Source of the DNA: Actinomycetes bacterium
GTDB taxonomy: Bacteria; Actinomycetota; Thermoleophilia; BMS3ABIN01
Length of the DNA stretch: 64,000 bases
Direction of reading: 5' to 3'
NCBI GenBank assembly: GCA_021787475.1
Contig: JAJYLW010000001.1
Span: 62,001-126,000 of the forward strand
The notes beneath the pieces were generated by a model. It made no database searches. It had not been told where the DNA came from and saw only the letters and a list, made by a program, of their open reading frames with translations. Numbering within the stretch: the first letter of the stretch is position 1; every line of letters starts with the position of its first letter. The position numbers were made by a program, and so were the translations under genes. Shown piece after piece: positions 63,917-64,000 of the stretch.

Positions 63917-64000
63917 CTATGACATCCGGCGGCCGCTCATCTCTACATAGCGGCGGATCTCAGCGGCGTAGGCGGCAAATTCGCCCACGGGCAACGACTG
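63917..64000 (-). CDS. C-terminal end of probable DAHP synthase (partial)
   Basis: Only 27 codons are visible before the TAG at 63919-63917: QSLPVGEFAAYAAEIRRYVE, then a short basic end. This resembles the closing helix of AroF-type 3-deoxy-7-phosphoheptulonate synthases (QSLTPEEF.xLM.xlr.ia...GR). Position directly before tyrA and aroA supports it. The identification rests on a short segment. Confidence 0.5.
   Translation of the reverse strand, partial: QSLPVGEFAAYAAEIRRYVEMSGRRMS

Overview
This window looks like a chromosomal segment of a GC-rich bacterium with a Gram-positive-type gene order, most likely a deep-branching actinobacterial lineage (inferred from gene order and protein style; no rRNA or tRNA gene was seen). 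Two housekeeping blocks, about 0-7.5 kb and 32-64 kb, are read almost entirely from the minus strand. They enclose a mosaic accessory island of about 24 kb, which separates uvrA (4702-7506) from uvrB and its companion helicase (32125-35701).

Left block (1-7506): a truncated TPR protein, a TlpA-type thioredoxin, CcdA and Lgt form a redox and cytochrome c maturation / lipoprotein group. A plus-strand membrane protein with a FimV-like tail follows, then uvrA.

Accessory island (7.5-32 kb). (a) 7.5-13.1 kb looks like an integrated mobile element. A large serine recombinase ends exactly where a decayed nucleotidyltransferase/HEPN pair is cut off. Next come two tandem VOC proteins, a 44-residue Cys/His protein, a PIN toxin with a ribbon-helix-helix antitoxin, and an XRE repressor. 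Three identical palindromic operators lie in the divergent promoter region. A roughly 200-bp multi-hairpin block closed by a long inverted repeat sits just before a replication-relaxation family protein. (b) 13.2-17.1 kb holds a response regulator, a histidine kinase and a beta-propeller tail broken by a 35-bp tandem duplication and a second frameshift, plus a small membrane protein. (c) 17.1-20.2 kb holds glutamate decarboxylase surrounded by remnants (DUF1016, IS3-type OrfA, PIN, SEC-C). (d) 20.2-31.3 kb is a type I-G (formerly I-U) CRISPR-Cas locus: cas7/csb1, cas5-cas6/csb2 with an in-frame amber stop, cas3 with a C-terminal HD domain and a fused Cas8-like extension, a cas4-cas1 fusion, cas2, and an array of 24 repeats and 23 spacers. 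(e) 31.4-32.1 kb is a ParE/RelE toxin-antitoxin pair with a clear operator.

Right block (32.1-64 kb): pif1-WYL helicase, uvrB, lytic transglycosylase and coaE. A six-gene Wsp-like chemosensory cluster follows: CheR-TPR, REC-GAF-GGDEF, CheB, CheA-REC, a chemoreceptor with a haem c motif, and CheW. It probably converts a periplasmic redox or ligand signal into c-di-GMP. Then come rpsA (with a strong terminator), polA, gpsA, plsY, der, a DUF512 radical-SAM-like protein, a secreted S53 protease with four C-terminal repeats, a pirin, and an ispH-plsC-cmk-aroA-tyrA-(aroF) block for isoprenoid, phospholipid, nucleotide and aromatic amino acid synthesis.

The most interesting items are the altered type I-G CRISPR system (amber-split Csb2, Cas3-Cas8 fusion, self-folding repeat, duplicated spacer), the structured 12.04-12.25 kb element with its operator trio, and the haem-linked Wsp-like cluster.
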